From Mycolicibacterium komanii (GTDB lineage: Bacteria > Actinomycetota > Actinomycetes > Mycobacteriales > Mycobacteriaceae): 64,000 nt of DNA. The stretch lies in the NCBI RefSeq assembly GCF_001050035.1, contig NZ_CVTA01000044.1:62001-126000 (forward strand), given 5' to 3'. A model generated the notes under the pieces. It was given only the letters and a program-made list of their open reading frames with translations. It did not search any database and was not told where the DNA came from. Made by a program: the position numbers and the translations under genes. This document shows positions 1 to 13,691 of this stretch, piece by piece (position 1 is the first letter of the stretch; every line of letters starts with the position of its first letter).

Positions 1-2050
1 ACGTCGTTGTCGCCGCGTCGTTTGAGTTGCGCCTGGCACATATCGGCCCATCGCAACGGCTCGCCGGCGGGAAGGTAGGACGCTCCGAGCCACCCCTCCA
101 TTCCGTACGGGGGCGCATTTTCGTTGCAGGCCAACACCGTTGCGCCGACCTCCGCATATCGAAGCGCCTTCTCCAGCCTGCCGGCCATCCAGGACACCGC
201 TGCGATCACATACAGACTCGGGACACGGGGATGATTGACGGCGACAGCGGGCTCGATCACTTCCTCGGCCCATCCGATCGGCTCGTAGTTCTCGACTCCG
301 AAACCAAGCAACCCCACATAGGTTGTGATCGTCGCGGCCACGTCGATGTCGTCGTTATCGGCTGCCCAACGGAAGGCTGTGCGCAAGTTCGCCAGCTCCA
401 CCGCCAACCGGCGGTACGCCTCGCGTTGCTCAGGGCTGTTCCATAAGGACATCATCGCGCTCTCGAGTCGAGCGAAGTAGCGGGCGTGGGCATTTCGAAC
501 CGCCTCTGCCGCACCGCAAGAGGCGAGCTGTTCCTCTGCGAACTGGCGAACGGTTTCGAGCATGGAGAACCGGGCCGTCTTTTCGGATCGGTCCACCGTG
601 ACCAACGACTTGCGCACCAGAGACTCGAGAAGATCTACGACAGCGAACTCGTCGTACTCCGGCCCAGCCACGGCACAGGCGCTGTGGATTTCGAATCCAC
701 CGGCGAACACCGAACACCGCTCCAGCAGTCTCTTCTCGTCGGCGCTCAAGAGATCGTATGACCATTGCACTGCGTGACGAAGTGTCTGGTGTCTTTCCAG
801 ACTGCGTCGTGACCCTACGAGGAGCTTGAATCTCTTGTCGAGCCGGTCCCGAATGTCGGTAAGCGTCATCACCGAAACCCGGGACGCAGCGAGTTCGATC
901 GCCAGCGGAATGCCGTCGAGGCGACGACATATGTCGGTGACCGCCTCCATTTCGTGGACGCCAGCACCAGGAGCAATGCTCTCGGCGCGCTCCACGAACA
1001 GCTCGGCCGCCGCTTCGTCAGAGAGTGTGCGGACCGGCCAGATCTGTTCTTCGGTGACGCCCAAGCCCTCTCTGCTGGTGGCGAGGATGCTCACGGTCGA
1101 GGACTTCGCGAGGATGGCCTCGACAAGTCCTGCGGCCGCATCCAAAACGTGTTCGCAGTTGTCGAAGATCAACAGCCGCTTCCGGTTCTCCAACACGGTC
1201 GCGACCGAATCACGCATGCTCATCCCGGGTTGTTGAGCGATGCCCAGAATTGCGGCGACCGAATCAGCCACGGCACTTGCGTCGGCCACGGACGCAAGCT
1301 CGAAAACCCAGACACCGTCGGTGAAATCGTTGGTGCAGTGACCAGCGACCTCGAGCGCCAGTCGCGTCTTGCCCACTCCGCCGACACCCGTCAATGTGAC
1401 GAAGCGATTGGTTCGCAATGCCGCTGCGATCCGGGTTACTTCGTCATCACGCCCAACCAACCTTCTTTCCACCGGCCGGAGATTTCCCCGGTCAGGGTCC
1501 AGGCTGCGTAACGGCGGGAAGTCACATGGAACACTTGGGTCCGCAGTTGAAAGATGGTGATCGGGTGCGTCACATCGCGCAACCGCCGCGGGCCCAGGTT
1601 CAACAGTTCGACGCCGTCGAGCAAGACAGCCGTTGACTCGGCCACGAGTATCTGGCCGCCGTGCCCGGCCGCCATCACCCGGGACGCACGATTGAGCACT
1701 GTGCCGAAATAGTCACCGTCGCGAACCTCGGCCTCACCGGTCGCCATACCCATGCGCACCGGCAATTCCAACTCCCGCTGGGCGTCGACGGCGGCCTCGA
1801 CGGCGGCCCTCGGCGACGCGAACGCGGCAGCAAGACCATCACCACTGTGGCTGAACACGAATCCGTCATGCGCCTCGATGGCCGACCGCAACACCTTGTC
1901 ATGGCAAGCAAGCGCGACCCGCATGGCATCCGCGTCGGACTCCCACCGACGAGTGGAACCCTCGATATCGGTGAACAGGAACGTCACGACTCCGGTGGGC
2001 GGGTCACCCGCGGACACAACTGAAGTGTCGGCCGAGTGGCCGCTTGCCAC
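1..2050 (-). pseudogene. Cyclase-domain / NB-ARC-type ATPase regulator, broken by a -1 frameshift and cut by the window edge
   Basis: Residues 1-190 from the start at 2050 form a class III nucleotide cyclase homology domain: FLFTDIEGST holds metal-binding D28, and HSGDG holds D71. The frame then runs into unrelated residues and stops at 1436. Shifting frame near 1521-1526 restores a long open reading frame to the window edge: LDPDRGNLRP, a Walker A (TGVGGVGKTR), a Walker B-like LLIFDNCEHV, then GIPLAIELAA. This is the order of mycobacterial cyclase-ATPase-LuxR regulators such as Rv0386 and Rv1358. Losing one base from an expected GTCGAC, leaving GTGAC, explains the break. Everything downstream is intact, so the lesion is either recent or a sequencing error. 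As written, only a 204-residue cyclase-like protein would be made. A LuxR domain may lie beyond the edge. Confidence 0.85.
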
Positions 2051-2089
2051 ACGCTTTTCGCTGAAATGGCCGCCGTTTGGCGAATCGAG

Positions 2090-3067
2090 CTAGGCGTCCT
2101 CGAGCAGGTCCGGTGTGACGGCCGACTCGGTGTCCGGGATGCCGTCCTGCTTGGCCTTGCGATCGGCCATCGACAGCAGCCGCCGAATACGGCCCGCCAC
2201 AGCGTCCTTCGTCATCGGCGGATCCGCGAGCCGGCCCAACTCCTCCAACGACGCCTGTCGGTGTTCCACCCGCAGCTTGCCTGCGGCGGCGAGGTGGTCG
2301 GGCACCGTGTCGCCGAGGATCTCCAGCGCCCGTTCCACGCGCGCGGCCGCGGCGACCGCCGCACGCGCCGAGCGACGCAGGTTGGCGTCGTCGAAATTGG
2401 CCAGCCGGTTGGCCGTGGCCCGCACCTCGCGCCGCATCCGACGCTCTTCCCACGTCAACCGGGTGTCCTGCGCGCCCATCCGAGTCAGCAGGGCGCCGAT
2501 CGCCTCGCCGTCGCGCACCACCACCCGATCGGTTCCGCGCACCTCGCGCGCCTTGGCGCTGACCCCCAACCTGCGGGCAGCGCCGACGAGTGCCAGCGCT
2601 GCCTCCGGACCAGGGCAGCTGACTTCCAACGCCGATGACCGCCCCGGCTCGGTGAGCGACCCGTGCGCCAAAAACGCTCCGCGCCAGGCTGCTTCGGCAT
2701 CGGCCACACTGCCGCCGACCACCTGGGCCGGCAGCCCCCGCACGGGCCTGCCGCGCAGATCCAGCAGACCGGTCTGCCTGGCCAAGGCCTCGCCGTCCTT
2801 GGCCACCCGCACCACATACCGGGTGCTCTTCCGGATTCCGCTGGCCGACACGACGTGAACCGAGGCGTTGTAGCCGTACAGGTCGTAGATGTCCTTGCGC
2901 AGCCGTCGGGCGATGATGCCGAGGTCGACCTCCGCCTCCACCACCACGCGCCCCGAGACGATGTGCAGTCCGCCCGCGAAGCGCAACAGGGAGGCCACCT
3001 CGGCGCGTCGAGCATTGACCGAATTGACGACCAACCGACTCAACTCATCCTTGACCTCGGCTGTCAT
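2090..3067 (-). CDS. whiA: WhiA family DNA-binding regulator
   Basis: The 325-residue product is very close to mycobacterial WhiA (Rv1423), also 325 residues. The N-terminal two-thirds has the degenerate LAGLIDADG-endonuclease-like fold of the family ([11 protein letters not shown] near residue 25, [10 protein letters not shown] near 85). The C-terminal HTH follows ([19 protein letters not shown]). In streptomycetes WhiA acts with WhiB on cell-division genes; in mycobacteria its role is less defined. I chose the ATG at 3067 because it overlaps the cuvA stop as ATGA and gives the family length; a GTG two codons upstream (3073) is also possible. Last gene of the uvrC-rapZ-cuvA-whiA operon. Confidence 0.95.
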   Translation of the reverse strand: MTAEVKDELSRLVVNSVNARRAEVASLLRFAGGLHIVSGRVVVEAEVDLGIIARRLRKDIYDLYGYNASVHVVSASGIRKSTRYVVRVAKDGEALARQTGLLDLRGRPVRGLPAQVVGGSVADAEAAWRGAFLAHGSLTEPGRSSALEVSCPGPEAALALVGAARRLGVSAKAREVRGTDRVVVRDGEAIGALLTRMGAQDTRLTWEERRMRREVRATANRLANFDDANLRRSARAAVAAAARVERALEILGDTVPDHLAAAGKLRVEHRQASLEELGRLADPPMTKDAVAGRIRRLLSMADRKAKQDGIPDTESAVTPDLLEDA

Positions 3068-4077
3068 CGCCACGGGTCGTCACCTCTCGGTCCATTCGCT
3101 GTCGACGTGGGCACTGCCGGCGCCGGATCGGCGGCGCCGCGAAGACGCACACCTTCCAACGCCGCGGCCAACCGCGCCGGGTCATGTAAAGGTGTACCAG
3201 GTCTGGACACGTCAGCAAACTGAACTTGAGCACGAAGGATGTTCGCGGTTCGGCGCAATTGCTCACGCTCACGCTCGCTGGGCACTCGGCTCGCGTCGAC
3301 GATGATGTCGTGCACGGTGAAGTCGGGGGCATGCTGCGCCAGCACGTGGATGTGCCGCTCGACCGAGAAACCCGCCGTCTCCCCCGGTTCGGCCACCAGG
3401 TTGAGCACCAGCGCGCGCCGCGCCGCGGTCGCCTGCAGCGCAGCCGCGAGCTCGGGAACCAGCACATGTGGGATGACGCTGGTGAACCAGGAGCCCGGGC
3501 CCAGCACCACCAGGTCCGCCGCCATGATCGCGTCGACAGCCTGCCGGGTGGCCGGCGGATCACCCGGCAGCAGCCGCACACGGCGGACCTTGCCCACGGT
3601 CGTGGCGATCGCCACCTGTCCGCGGATCACACGGCTCATCCGCGGATCGGATTCCAGACCCGCCACGTCGGCCTCGATGCCCAGCCCCATCGGACACATG
3701 GGCAGCACGCGGCCCTTCACGCCGAGGATGCGGCCCAGTTCGTCGAGCGCGGCCACCGGGTCGGCGAGAACCTCGCTGAGACCCGCGAGCAGCAGGTTGC
3801 CGATCGGATGCCCCGCGAGCGCCCCGCTGCCACCGAACCGGTGCTGGATGATCGTCGCCCACAGTCGGCCGTGTGGGCTGTCAGATGCCAACGCCGCCAA
3901 CGCCATTCGCAGATCACCGGGCGGCACGACGTCGAGCTCGTTGCGCAGCCGGCCCGAGGAACCGCCGTCGTCGGCAACGGTGACGATGGCCGTCACGTGC
4001 GGCGTCAGCCGGCGCGCCGCCGACAGGGTTGCGTAGAGTCCGTGGCCACCACCGAGTGCGACGATCCGCGCGGTCAT
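3064..4077 (-). CDS. cuvA: CuvA/YvcK-type UDP-sugar-binding protein (CofD-like fold)
   Basis: A 337-residue protein of the YvcK/CofD-like family, orthologous to Rv1422. The N-terminus has the nucleotide-binding [10 protein letters not shown], followed by [13 protein letters not shown] and [15 protein letters not shown], all family signatures. In Bacillus and mycobacteria YvcK/CuvA binds UDP-GlcNAc and supports cell-wall synthesis and growth on gluconeogenic carbon. It does not make F420 despite the older CofD-like name. Its stop overlaps whiA and its start overlaps the rapZ stop by 4 bases, so translation is probably coupled across rapZ-cuvA-whiA. Confidence 0.94.
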   Translation of the reverse strand: MTARIVALGGGHGLYATLSAARRLTPHVTAIVTVADDGGSSGRLRNELDVVPPGDLRMALAALASDSPHGRLWATIIQHRFGGSGALAGHPIGNLLLAGLSEVLADPVAALDELGRILGVKGRVLPMCPMGLGIEADVAGLESDPRMSRVIRGQVAIATTVGKVRRVRLLPGDPPATRQAVDAIMAADLVVLGPGSWFTSVIPHVLVPELAAALQATAARRALVLNLVAEPGETAGFSVERHIHVLAQHAPDFTVHDIIVDASRVPSEREREQLRRTANILRAQVQFADVSRPGTPLHDPARLAAALEGVRLRGAADPAPAVPTSTANGPRGDDPWR

Positions 4078-4988
4078 TCGCGACCCAGATCCCGGTGCAG
4101 CACCCGCACCGTGAGGTCATCACCGTCCTGCAGCCGCGCCGCCAGCGCCTCGGCGATCGCCACGCTTCGATGTTTGCCGCCGGTGCATCCGATGGCGACG
4201 GTCATATATCGCTTCCCCTCGCGACGGTATCCGTCGATGACTACGTCGAGCAGACGATGATAGGTCTCCAGGAAGTCCCCTGCACCCGGCTGCCCGAGAA
4301 CGTAGTCGCGAACCGCGGGATGCTGCCCGGTGTGCGGGCGCAGGTCGTCTACCCAGTGCGGGTTGGGCAGAAACCGGACGTCCATCACGGTGTCGGCGTC
4401 CATCGGCAACCCGTACTTGTAGCCGAAGGACTCGACCGTGACGTTCGTGTGGGCGACGGTCTCGCCGCCGAAGGCACGTTCGATGCTCTCGCGCAGTGCG
4501 GGTACCGACATCGCCGAGGTGTCGATCACCAGATCGGCCGACGCGCGCACCGGGGCCAACAGCGCGCGCTCGGCCGCAATGCCTTCTGCCAGTGTCTGAT
4601 TGCCTTGCAGCGGGTGACTGCGACGGTTTTGCTCGTATCGGCGCACCAGGCTCTCGTCCGAGGCCTCCAGGAACAGCACCCGCGGGGCGATGTTGCGGGT
4701 CGCGAGCTCGTTACGCACCCAATCCAGGTCGCCGGTGAAACCGCGCGACCGCACGTCCATCACCACCGCCAGCTGGGTGATCCGCGATCCGGCGGCGAGC
4801 CCCAACTCGACCATCTGCGCGATCAGCTCCGGGGGCAGGTTGTCGGCGACATACCAACCGAGATCCTCGAGCACCTTGGCCGCCGTGCCCCGGCCCGCTC
4901 CGGAGAGGCCGGTGACGAGAACCACGTCGATGCCGGAGTCGGCGCTGGCCCCATCCCGAAGATCCTCGTGCATTCCCTGGTCCGTCAT
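4074..4988 (-). CDS. rapZ: RapZ/YvcJ family nucleotide-binding protein
   Basis: A 304-residue P-loop protein, orthologous to Rv1421. The Walker A is [14 protein letters not shown], with Arg33 where most RapZ proteins carry Lys; I recall the same substitution in M. tuberculosis. The C-terminal signature [10 protein letters not shown] near residue 265 is present. In E. coli RapZ is an RNA-binding adaptor tuning glucosamine-6-phosphate synthesis, but the sRNA partners are not known in actinobacteria. Here the conserved role is linked genetically to CuvA and WhiA. It overlaps the uvrC stop and cuvA start by 4 bases each. Confidence 0.95.
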   Translation of the reverse strand: MTDQGMHEDLRDGASADSGIDVVLVTGLSGAGRGTAAKVLEDLGWYVADNLPPELIAQMVELGLAAGSRITQLAVVMDVRSRGFTGDLDWVRNELATRNIAPRVLFLEASDESLVRRYEQNRRSHPLQGNQTLAEGIAAERALLAPVRASADLVIDTSAMSVPALRESIERAFGGETVAHTNVTVESFGYKYGLPMDADTVMDVRFLPNPHWVDDLRPHTGQHPAVRDYVLGQPGAGDFLETYHRLLDVVIDGYRREGKRYMTVAIGCTGGKHRSVAIAEALAARLQDGDDLTVRVLHRDLGRE

Positions 4989-6979
4989 CCCGATACCTTG
5001 CTCTGATCATTGCCGATCGCTTCGTCGGGCGCGTCGCTTTCGGACGGTACGCCCAGCGCGTCGAGCACGGCGCGGGCGGTGGCGACCCCGATACCGGGTA
5101 CCGCGGTGATCTCCTCGATCGACGCCTCCTTCAGTCGGGCCACCGAACCGAAGTGGGTGACCAGCGCTTTGCGGCGATGCTCACCCAGCCCCCGGACCGA
5201 ATCCAGCGCCGACGCGGTCATCCGCTTCGAGCGCTTGCTGCGGTGGTAGGCGATTGCGAACCGGTGTGCCTCGTCACGCACGCGCTGCAACAGATAGAGC
5301 CCTTCGCTGTTGCGCGGCATGATCAGCGGGTCCGGCTCGGACGGAACCCACACTTCCTCCAAGCGCTTGGCCAATCCGATCACCGCCACGTCGGTGATGC
5401 CGAGCTCGTCGAGCACCGATTGCGCGGCATTGACCTGCGGCGCACCACCGTCGACGACGTACAGGTTCGGTGGATACGCGAACTTGCGTGACTTCCCTTC
5501 CGGGGCAAGCTCTGTCGGATGCTGGATGTCGTGCAGGTGGCGGTAGAAGCGCCGCCCGGTCACCTCGGCGATCGACGCGACGTCGTCGGAGCGGCCCTCG
5601 CCCGCAGCCTCGCGGATCGCGTAGTGCCGGTAGTCGGACTTGCGCGGAAGGCCGTCCTCGAAGACCACAAGCGAGGCCACCACATCGGTGCCCTGGACAT
5701 GGCTGATGTCCACGCATTCGATGCGCAGCGGTGCGTCGGCCAGTCCGAGAGCATCCTGAATGCTTTGCAGCGCAGCGGTTCTCGCGGTGAAGTCGCCCGC
5801 CCGCTTGAGCTTGTGCTGGGTGAGTGCATCCTGCGCGTTGCGGCGAACGGTCTCGGCGAGCGCACGCTTGTCGCCGCGCTGCGGAACCCGAAGCATCACC
5901 CGCGACCCTCGCAGCTGCGTCAGCCAGGCGGCCAATTCGTCGGAGTTGCTCGGTAGGCACGGAACCAGGACCTGGCGCGGCACAGGGTTGGTCGACTCGT
6001 CCCCGCCGCTGTCACTGGCACCACCCAATTCGGCTTGATCGCCGTAGAACTGGGTCAGGAACTGTTCGACCAAGTGTTCCTGGCTGGTTTCTCCGGGCTC
6101 ACCGGACTTCTCGACAATCCACCCGCGCTGGCCGCGGACCCGGCCGCCGCGGACGTGGAAAACCTGCACCGCGGCTTCGAGTTCGTCGTCGGCGAATGCG
6201 ACCACGTCGGCGTCGGTGCCGTCGCCGAACACCACCGCCTGCTTCTCCAGCGCCCGTTTGAGCGCGCCGATGTCGTCGCGTAGGCGGGCGGCCCTCTCGA
6301 AATCCAGTTGCTCGGCGGCCTCGTTCATCTGCTGCTCCATGTCGCGGACCAGCCGGTCTGTTTTGCCCGCGAGGAAATCGCAGAAATCGAGGACGATCTG
6401 GCGATGCTCGTCGGCACTCACCCGTCCGATGCACGGCGCCGAGCACTTGTCGATGTAACCCAGCAGGCAGGGACGGTCGATCTGCCTGTGCCGCTTGAAC
6501 ACTCCAGCAGAGCAGGTGCGCGCCGGGAACACCCGCATGAGGAGGTCGAGTGTTTCGCGGATCGCCCACGCATGCGAGTAGGGACCGAAGTAGCGGACGC
6601 CCCTGCGCCGCGCACCGCGGTACACCATCAGCCGCGGGTACTCCTCGTTGAGCGTGACTGCCAGCACCGGATAGGACTTGTCATCGCGGTACCTGATGTT
6701 GAACCGCGGATCGAACTCCTTGATCCAGTTGTATTCGAGCTGGAGCGCCTCGACTTCGGTGTTGACCACCGTCCACTCGACGCTGCCCGCCGCCATCACC
6801 ATCTGGCGCGTGCGTGGCGCCAGGTTCACGATGTCGGCGAAATAGGAGTTCAGTCGGCTGCGCAGGCTCTTCGCCTTGCCGACGTAGATCACCCGGCCAT
6901 GCGGGTCGCGGAAGCGGTAGACGCCCGGTTCGACGGGAATCGACCCTGGGGCGGGTCGGTACGTCGATGGGTCGGGCAC
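4985..6979 (-). CDS. uvrC: Excinuclease ABC subunit C
   Basis: The 664-residue UvrC makes the two incisions of nucleotide excision repair after UvrA-UvrB damage recognition. In order: GIY-YIG nuclease at about 14-50 ([20 protein letters not shown]), a Cys-containing stretch ([15 protein letters not shown]), a UVR motif for UvrB contact at about 215-250, the RNase H-like 5' nuclease ([17 protein letters not shown]) at about 420-480, and tandem helix-hairpin-helix motifs at the C-terminus ([20 protein letters not shown]). The GTG start at 6979 lies 7 nt after a TAACCT -10, so the message is probably leaderless. First gene of the operon ending in whiA. Confidence 0.97.
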   Translation of the reverse strand: MPDPSTYRPAPGSIPVEPGVYRFRDPHGRVIYVGKAKSLRSRLNSYFADIVNLAPRTRQMVMAAGSVEWTVVNTEVEALQLEYNWIKEFDPRFNIRYRDDKSYPVLAVTLNEEYPRLMVYRGARRRGVRYFGPYSHAWAIRETLDLLMRVFPARTCSAGVFKRHRQIDRPCLLGYIDKCSAPCIGRVSADEHRQIVLDFCDFLAGKTDRLVRDMEQQMNEAAEQLDFERAARLRDDIGALKRALEKQAVVFGDGTDADVVAFADDELEAAVQVFHVRGGRVRGQRGWIVEKSGEPGETSQEHLVEQFLTQFYGDQAELGGASDSGGDESTNPVPRQVLVPCLPSNSDELAAWLTQLRGSRVMLRVPQRGDKRALAETVRRNAQDALTQHKLKRAGDFTARTAALQSIQDALGLADAPLRIECVDISHVQGTDVVASLVVFEDGLPRKSDYRHYAIREAAGEGRSDDVASIAEVTGRRFYRHLHDIQHPTELAPEGKSRKFAYPPNLYVVDGGAPQVNAAQSVLDELGITDVAVIGLAKRLEEVWVPSEPDPLIMPRNSEGLYLLQRVRDEAHRFAIAYHRSKRSKRMTASALDSVRGLGEHRRKALVTHFGSVARLKEASIEEITAVPGIGVATARAVLDALGVPSESDAPDEAIGNDQSKVSG

Positions 6980-6986
6980 GGATTCC

Positions 6987-6992
6987 AGGTTA
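6987..6992 (-). promoter_or_regulatory. -10 element for leaderless uvrC
   Basis: TAACCT on the minus strand matches the mycobacterial TANNNT -10. It is followed by 7 nt and then the uvrC GTG, so transcription would begin at or next to the start codon. No -35 consensus is obvious. Confidence 0.55.
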
Positions 6993-7020
6993 CTGCCGCC
7001 TTCCGACGGCCCCGATCCAC

Positions 7021-7026
7021 TACCGT
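7021..7026 (+). promoter_or_regulatory. -10 element for leaderless ggt
   Basis: TACCGT fits TANNNT and lies 6 nt before the ATG at 7033. This supports that ATG over upstream in-frame starts and predicts a leaderless transcript divergent from uvrC. Confidence 0.55.
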
Positions 7027-7032
7027 CGAGTG

Positions 7033-8988
7033 ATGCGGATCTCCTCTGTGACGAGGGTGATGGCCCCGCTGACCGGGTTGGTGCTGGTGTTGGCCGGATG
7101 CTCCGCAGACGAGCGCACCGAACCCGAAGCCTCGGGACCGTGCGCGATCGTCGAGAACGGCACCCCGGTGGTCAAGACCACTGGCGCACCCTCCCCTGGT
7201 TCCCCTCCCACTTCCAGGGACATCTCCACCAACCCCGAGGTGGCCACGGGCTATCGCAGCGACATGACGCCGGTGCGCACCAGCAGCTTCTCCGTCGCCA
7301 CCGCTAATCCCTTGGCCACCCAGGCCGCGTGCGAAGTGCTGCGCGACGGCGGCACCGCGGCGGACGCGCTCGTCACCGCGCAGGCCGTGCTCGGCCTCGT
7401 CGAGCCGCAGGCTTCCGGGCTCGGCGGCGGCGGGTTCCTGCTCTACTTCGACGCTGCCTCCGGGAGGGTCCAGGCTTACGACGGGCGTGAGGTCGCGCCT
7501 GCCGCCGCGACCGAGAACTATCTGCGCTGGGTCTCCGACGCCGACCGCACGGAGCCGAAGCCGGACGCCAGGGCCTCCGGGCGCTCGATCGGCGTAACGG
7601 GCATCCTGCGGATGCTCACCGACGTCCACGCCGAGCACGGCAAGACGGGCTGGCGCGATCTGTTCGCCCCGGCGGTCCGGCTGGCCGACGACGGCTTCGA
7701 CATCAGCGCCAGGCTCGCGGCGGCCATCGAGGACGCGGCACCGGAGCTCGCGCTCGACCACCAAGCCGCCGAATACTTCCTCGAGTCCGGCGGTAGCCCC
7801 AAGGCGGAGGGCGCCCGGCTGACCAACCCCGCGTACTCGAAAACGTTGGGGGTCATCGCAACCGACCCCCAGTCGTTCTACACCGGCGCGATCGCCCGCG
7901 ACATCGTCGCCGCCGCGACCGACGGCTCCGGCGGCCGCACACCCAGCCTGATGACCGCCGAGGACCTCGCCGGCTACACGGTCAAGAAACGCGAACCACT
8001 GTGTGCGCCGTACCGCGGCCGGGAGATCTGCGGGATGCCGCCACCGTCGTCCGGCGGCATCGCGGTCCTGGCCACGCTCGGCGTTCTCGAACACTTCCCG
8101 ATGGCCGATCACAAACCCACCGACATCGACCGCAACGGCGGTCGGCCCTCGGTCATGGGCGTGCACCTGATCTCCGAGGCGGAACGGCTGGCGTACGCCG
8201 ACCGCGACAAGTACGTCGCCGACACCGATTTCGTTTCGCTGCCCGGCGGTTCCCCCGAGACACTGCTCGGCAGCGACTATCTCGCCGGGCGCGCCGCGCT
8301 GATCTCCGAACAGCACAGCATGGGCACCGCCGAGCCCGGCGAGTTCGGGCCGCCGAGCAGCCCGGTACCACCGGTGCCCGAACACGGCACCAGCCAGGTC
8401 AGCATCGTCGACTCGCAGGGCAACGCCGCGTCGTTGACCACCACGGTGGAGTCCGCGTTCGGGTCGTTCCACATGGTCGACGGGTTCATCCTCAACAACC
8501 AGCTCACCGACTTCTCGGCCGAACCCACCGGCCCAGACGGAACACCGGTTGCCAACCGCATCCAGCCCGGCAAGCGGCCCCGCAGCACGATGGCGCCGAC
8601 GCTGATCTTCGACCAGGCCCAAGGTGGCCAACGTGGTGACCTGTACGCGGTGCTCGGTTCGCCGGGCGGCGCGGTGATCATCCAGTTCGTGGCGAAAACC
8701 GTTGTGGGGTTGCTGGATTGGGGGCTCGACCCACAGCAGGCGGTGTCGATGGTCGACTTCGGCGCCGTCAACACGCCCAAGACGAATGTCGGCGGCGAGC
8801 ATCCGATCATCGACGTCTCCGACAACGGTGACCATGACCCGCTCGTGCGGGGCTTGCGCGAGCTCGGGCACCAGGTGGATCTGGCCGACCAATCGAGCGG
8901 CCTGTCGGCGATCACCCGAGACAGCGCGGGCCTCATCGGCGGTGCGGATCCGCGCCGGGAAGGGTTGGTCATGGGCGACACCCGATGA
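7033..8988 (+). CDS. ggt: Gamma-glutamyltransferase, predicted lipoprotein
   Basis: A 651-residue gamma-glutamyltransferase resembling mycobacterial GgtB (Rv2394). It would cleave or transfer the gamma-glutamyl group of glutathione-like peptides outside the membrane. A lipoprotein signal ends in VLAGC with the lipidated Cys at residue 23. The large subunit has [12 protein letters not shown] near residue 130. The autocleavage/nucleophile threonine is T453 in [10 protein letters not shown], which would leave a small subunit of about 199 residues. The glycine-rich substrate loop SPGGAVIIQ is near 545. The ATG at 7033 is chosen for the lipoprotein signal and the -10 just upstream. It overlaps the next gene by 4 bases (ATGA). 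Confidence 0.93.
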   Translation: MRISSVTRVMAPLTGLVLVLAGCSADERTEPEASGPCAIVENGTPVVKTTGAPSPGSPPTSRDISTNPEVATGYRSDMTPVRTSSFSVATANPLATQAACEVLRDGGTAADALVTAQAVLGLVEPQASGLGGGGFLLYFDAASGRVQAYDGREVAPAAATENYLRWVSDADRTEPKPDARASGRSIGVTGILRMLTDVHAEHGKTGWRDLFAPAVRLADDGFDISARLAAAIEDAAPELALDHQAAEYFLESGGSPKAEGARLTNPAYSKTLGVIATDPQSFYTGAIARDIVAAATDGSGGRTPSLMTAEDLAGYTVKKREPLCAPYRGREICGMPPPSSGGIAVLATLGVLEHFPMADHKPTDIDRNGGRPSVMGVHLISEAERLAYADRDKYVADTDFVSLPGGSPETLLGSDYLAGRAALISEQHSMGTAEPGEFGPPSSPVPPVPEHGTSQVSIVDSQGNAASLTTTVESAFGSFHMVDGFILNNQLTDFSAEPTGPDGTPVANRIQPGKRPRSTMAPTLIFDQAQGGQRGDLYAVLGSPGGAVIIQFVAKTVVGLLDWGLDPQQAVSMVDFGAVNTPKTNVGGEHPIIDVSDNGDHDPLVRGLRELGHQVDLADQSSGLSAITRDSAGLIGGADPRREGLVMGDTR

Positions 8989-9438
8989 CCGAACGCGTTG
9001 CCCGACTGGGCGAAACCGAGTGGCAGATCTTCGCCGCCGTACGGATGAGAGCACTGGCCGATTCGCTGGGCGAGAACGACCCGAGCTATCGGGACGAGGC
9101 CGCCTTCACCGCCGCGCAGTGGCGTCGACGGCTACGCGACCATGCACAGTTCGTCGCCCTGATCGATGACCGTCCCGTCGGCCTGATCGGGGCGCAACAG
9201 GAGAACGCCGAAACCGTGTACCTGTATTCGCTGTGGCTCGAACCGGCGGTGCGCGGGCGCGGACTGGCGACGAAGTTGGTCTCGGCGGCACTCGACTGGG
9301 CGCGCAGCAGTAACGTGCACACGGTCCGGTTGCGCGTGGCGACCGACAACGCCGCGGCGCGTCAGGTGTACGAGAGCATCGGGTTCACGGTCGCAGCCGA
9401 CCAAACCACTTCCGTCGCCGACGAACTGGCGATGTCGC

Positions 9439-9452
<14 letters not shown>
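8985..9452 (+). CDS. GNAT family N-acetyltransferase
   Basis: The 155-residue protein has the GNAT acyl-CoA fold. Motif A is visible as LYSLWLEPAVRGRGLATKLV (about residues 75-95), and motif B follows with NAAARQVYESIGF. The substrate cannot be told from sequence. Its ATG overlaps the ggt stop (ATGA), so it is co-translated with ggt and may modify a related amine or peptide. Its 3' end overlaps the convergent PH-type gene by 14 bases. Confidence 0.9.
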
Positions 9453-11680
<2,228 letters not shown>

Positions 11681-11857
11681 CACATCAGTATGAACCACCA
11701 GGGTCCAAAACTTATTGCCGGTCCACTGACCTGGCGGTATACCGGTGTAGTCGGTGGCGGCGGCCGGGCCCGGCAATCGGGTATTTCCGGAATCGCTCCT
11801 CGGCCGCGTCGCCTGACGCCTACGCTAATTTTCCCGGTCAGCTCGAAGAGGACACAT

Positions 11858-12172
11858 ATGAAAGCGTCACGTCTCACCGCCCCGAGGCTGCTGATCGCCG
11901 CGTGTGCCGTGGCCGCCTCCGGGCTCTTCCTTTCCGCCGTTCCCGCGGCCGCTGAGCCGTTCGATCCAGCCCCTCCCGGGCCTTACGCCGGTTCGTCCGA
12001 CGTGATCCCGGCGGTCGGGGTGCTCGAAGGCATGTGGCGTCAGTACGTGCCCCGCAACGCCGCCCCACCCGCGCAGATGGGGGCGGTCGACCGGTTCTTC
12101 GACGAATTCGTGCCGACGCCCACCCAGGTCAGCGACTTCTTTGCGGTCATCCAGCAGTTCCGGCTTCCATGA
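11858..12172 (+). CDS. Small secreted protein of unknown function
   Basis: A 104-residue protein with a clear Sec signal: MKASR, then a hydrophobic stretch (LLIAACAVAASGLFLSAVP), then an AAA-E cleavage site near residue 33. The mature part is about 70 residues, Pro-rich (FDPAPPGPYAGSS) then helical, with no Cys or recognisable domain. A GAGGA ribosome site lies 6 nt upstream, and TACGCT at 11821-11826 could be its -10. It lies alone between the divergent ribBA and convergent ribC. Small secreted proteins of this style are common in mycobacteria; no function is assigned. Confidence 0.75.
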   Translation: MKASRLTAPRLLIAACAVAASGLFLSAVPAAAEPFDPAPPGPYAGSSDVIPAVGVLEGMWRQYVPRNAAPPAQMGAVDRFFDEFVPTPTQVSDFFAVIQQFRLP

Positions 12173-12204
12173 GCGTGCTGCGCGAGCCGCAATGCGACTC
12201 GGGC

Positions 12205-12804
12205 TCAGTCGTTTTCGGGTGAGAGCAGCCGCTCGACGTACTTGGCGATCACGTCCACCTCGAGGTTGACCAGCGTGCCGACCTCGGCACGGCCGAGGAT
12301 CGTGAGATCGAGCGTCGTCGGGATCAACGACACCTCGAACCAGTCGTGTCCGAGCGCGGACACCGTCAGCGAGACGCCGTCGACGGTGATGGAGCCCTTC
12401 TCGACCACGTACCGCGACAGCGCGGTCGGCAGCGCGACACGCACCACGGTCCAACGCTCCGACGGGGTGCGCGCGATGACGTGACCGGTGCCGTCGACGT
12501 GTCCCTGGACGATGTGCCCGCCCAGGCGGCTGTTGATCGCCGCCGCCCGCTCCAGGTTGACCCTGCTGCCCACCCCGAGGCGGCCGAGGCTGGACCGGTC
12601 CAATGTCTCGCCGATCACATCGGTCGTGAACGTCGCATCCGGACGCACCTCGACGACGGTCAGGCAAACACCGTTCACCGCGATCGAGTCACCATGGCGG
12701 GCGTCCGACGTGACGAGGGGGCCGCGGATGGCGAGCCGGGCGAAGTCGCCGAGATCCTCCTTGCCGACGACCTCACCGACCTCTTCGACGATTCCGGTGA
12801 ACAC
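12205..12804 (-). CDS. ribC: Riboflavin synthase alpha chain
   Basis: A 199-residue enzyme that dismutates two lumazines into riboflavin, equivalent to Rv1412 (called ribE in other bacteria). It shows the internal duplication of the family: MFTGIVEEVGEV starts lumazine domain 1, and the second domain begins near LGGHIVQGHVDGTGHV; VNGVCLTV and VDGVSLTV are the matching repeats. GTG start at 12804, with a TAGTCT -10 close upstream, suggesting a leaderless message. Divergent from lprG. Confidence 0.96.
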   Translation of the reverse strand: MFTGIVEEVGEVVGKEDLGDFARLAIRGPLVTSDARHGDSIAVNGVCLTVVEVRPDATFTTDVIGETLDRSSLGRLGVGSRVNLERAAAINSRLGGHIVQGHVDGTGHVIARTPSERWTVVRVALPTALSRYVVEKGSITVDGVSLTVSALGHDWFEVSLIPTTLDLTILGRAEVGTLVNLEVDVIAKYVERLLSPEND

Positions 12805-12976
12805 GTCGCCAGACTATCGGGTGCGGGCTACGGAGTGAGATCTCAGCTTCGGACGAAACGTCTCGCCGCGACACCGTCGCTCTGACTTCTCGGAAATTCC
12901 GGAAAAGCCGAGGTTGGGAGCCATGCTTGGGCATAGGAGCGTGCCCCGCTGGCGCCGCCGGTGCATCCGCACCCTC

Positions 12977-12982
12977 TACGAT
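12977..12982 (+). promoter_or_regulatory. -10 element for leaderless lprG
   Basis: TACGAT fits TANNNT and is 7 nt from the ATG at 12990, the usual spacing for a leaderless mycobacterial transcript. This is why that ATG is preferred over the ATG at 12981, which lies inside the hexamer. Confidence 0.55.
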
Positions 12983-12989
12983 GCAAGTC

Positions 12990-13691
12990 ATGCCTAAGCG
13001 CCTCGTGATGATCTTGTTCACCTTTGCCGCCGCTGTCGCTCTCTCCGCGGGGTGCTCCAAGTCCGAGGAGCCCGCGAAGGATCTCCCCGATGCCGCGACG
13101 CTCCTGCAGCAGTCCAGTCAAACCACCAAGAGCCAAACGAGCGCGCATATGAAGCTCGCAATGGAGGGTCCTCCCGAGAAGTTGCCGATCGAGATGCTCG
13201 AAGGCGATCTCAGCAACGCTCCGACATTCACCGCTCAAGGGACGGTCAACTTGCGGATGATGGGCCAACGCCTTGAGGGGGTCGAGTTCAAAGTGGTCGA
13301 TGGCACCCTTTACGCGTCGTTGACTCCGGGCGCAGGTTTGTCGAATTTCGGGCCTGCGGCCGACGTGTACGACGCATCGCTGATACTCAACCCGGAGACT
13401 GGTCTGGCCAATGTCCTCGCCAATTTCTCTGACCCGAAGGCCGAGGACCGCGAGAAGATCGACGGCGTAGAGACCGTCCGCATCACCGGCAACGTCAGCG
13501 CCGACGCAGTGAACAAGATCGCCCCACAGATCGGTGCGACGGGTCCGGTACCAGGAACCGCGTGGATTGCCGAGGACGGCGACCATAAGTTGTCCCAGGT
13601 CAAGCTGCAAACCAACTCGGATACCAGCATCACTATCACGATGTCGGAGTGGGGCAAGCCGGTGACGGTCACCAAGCCGCCGGCGGCCTGA
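12990..13691 (+). CDS. lprG: LprG lipoprotein (glycolipid/triacylglycerol-binding)
   Basis: A 233-residue lipoprotein with lipobox LSAGC (Cys22) and the LppX/LprAFG fold: [19 protein letters not shown] at the mature N-terminus, then [11 protein letters not shown] and [14 protein letters not shown]. In mycobacteria LprG binds acylated glycolipids and triacylglycerol and works with the adjacent P55 transporter in lipid export and drug tolerance. Its stop overlaps the p55 start by one base (TGATG), so the two are translationally coupled. Orthologue of Rv1411c; in the same divergent arrangement with ribC as in M. tuberculosis. Confidence 0.92.
   Translation: MPKRLVMILFTFAAAVALSAGCSKSEEPAKDLPDAATLLQQSSQTTKSQTSAHMKLAMEGPPEKLPIEMLEGDLSNAPTFTAQGTVNLRMMGQRLEGVEFKVVDGTLYASLTPGAGLSNFGPAADVYDASLILNPETGLANVLANFSDPKAEDREKIDGVETVRITGNVSADAVNKIAPQIGATGPVPGTAWIAEDGDHKLSQVKLQTNSDTSITITMSEWGKPVTVTKPPAA

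Noticed and set aside
6889..9054. 721-codon open frame antisense to ggt
   Set aside because: Arg/Gly/His/Val-rich with no motif; ggt on the other strand has full family motifs. A high-GC shadow.
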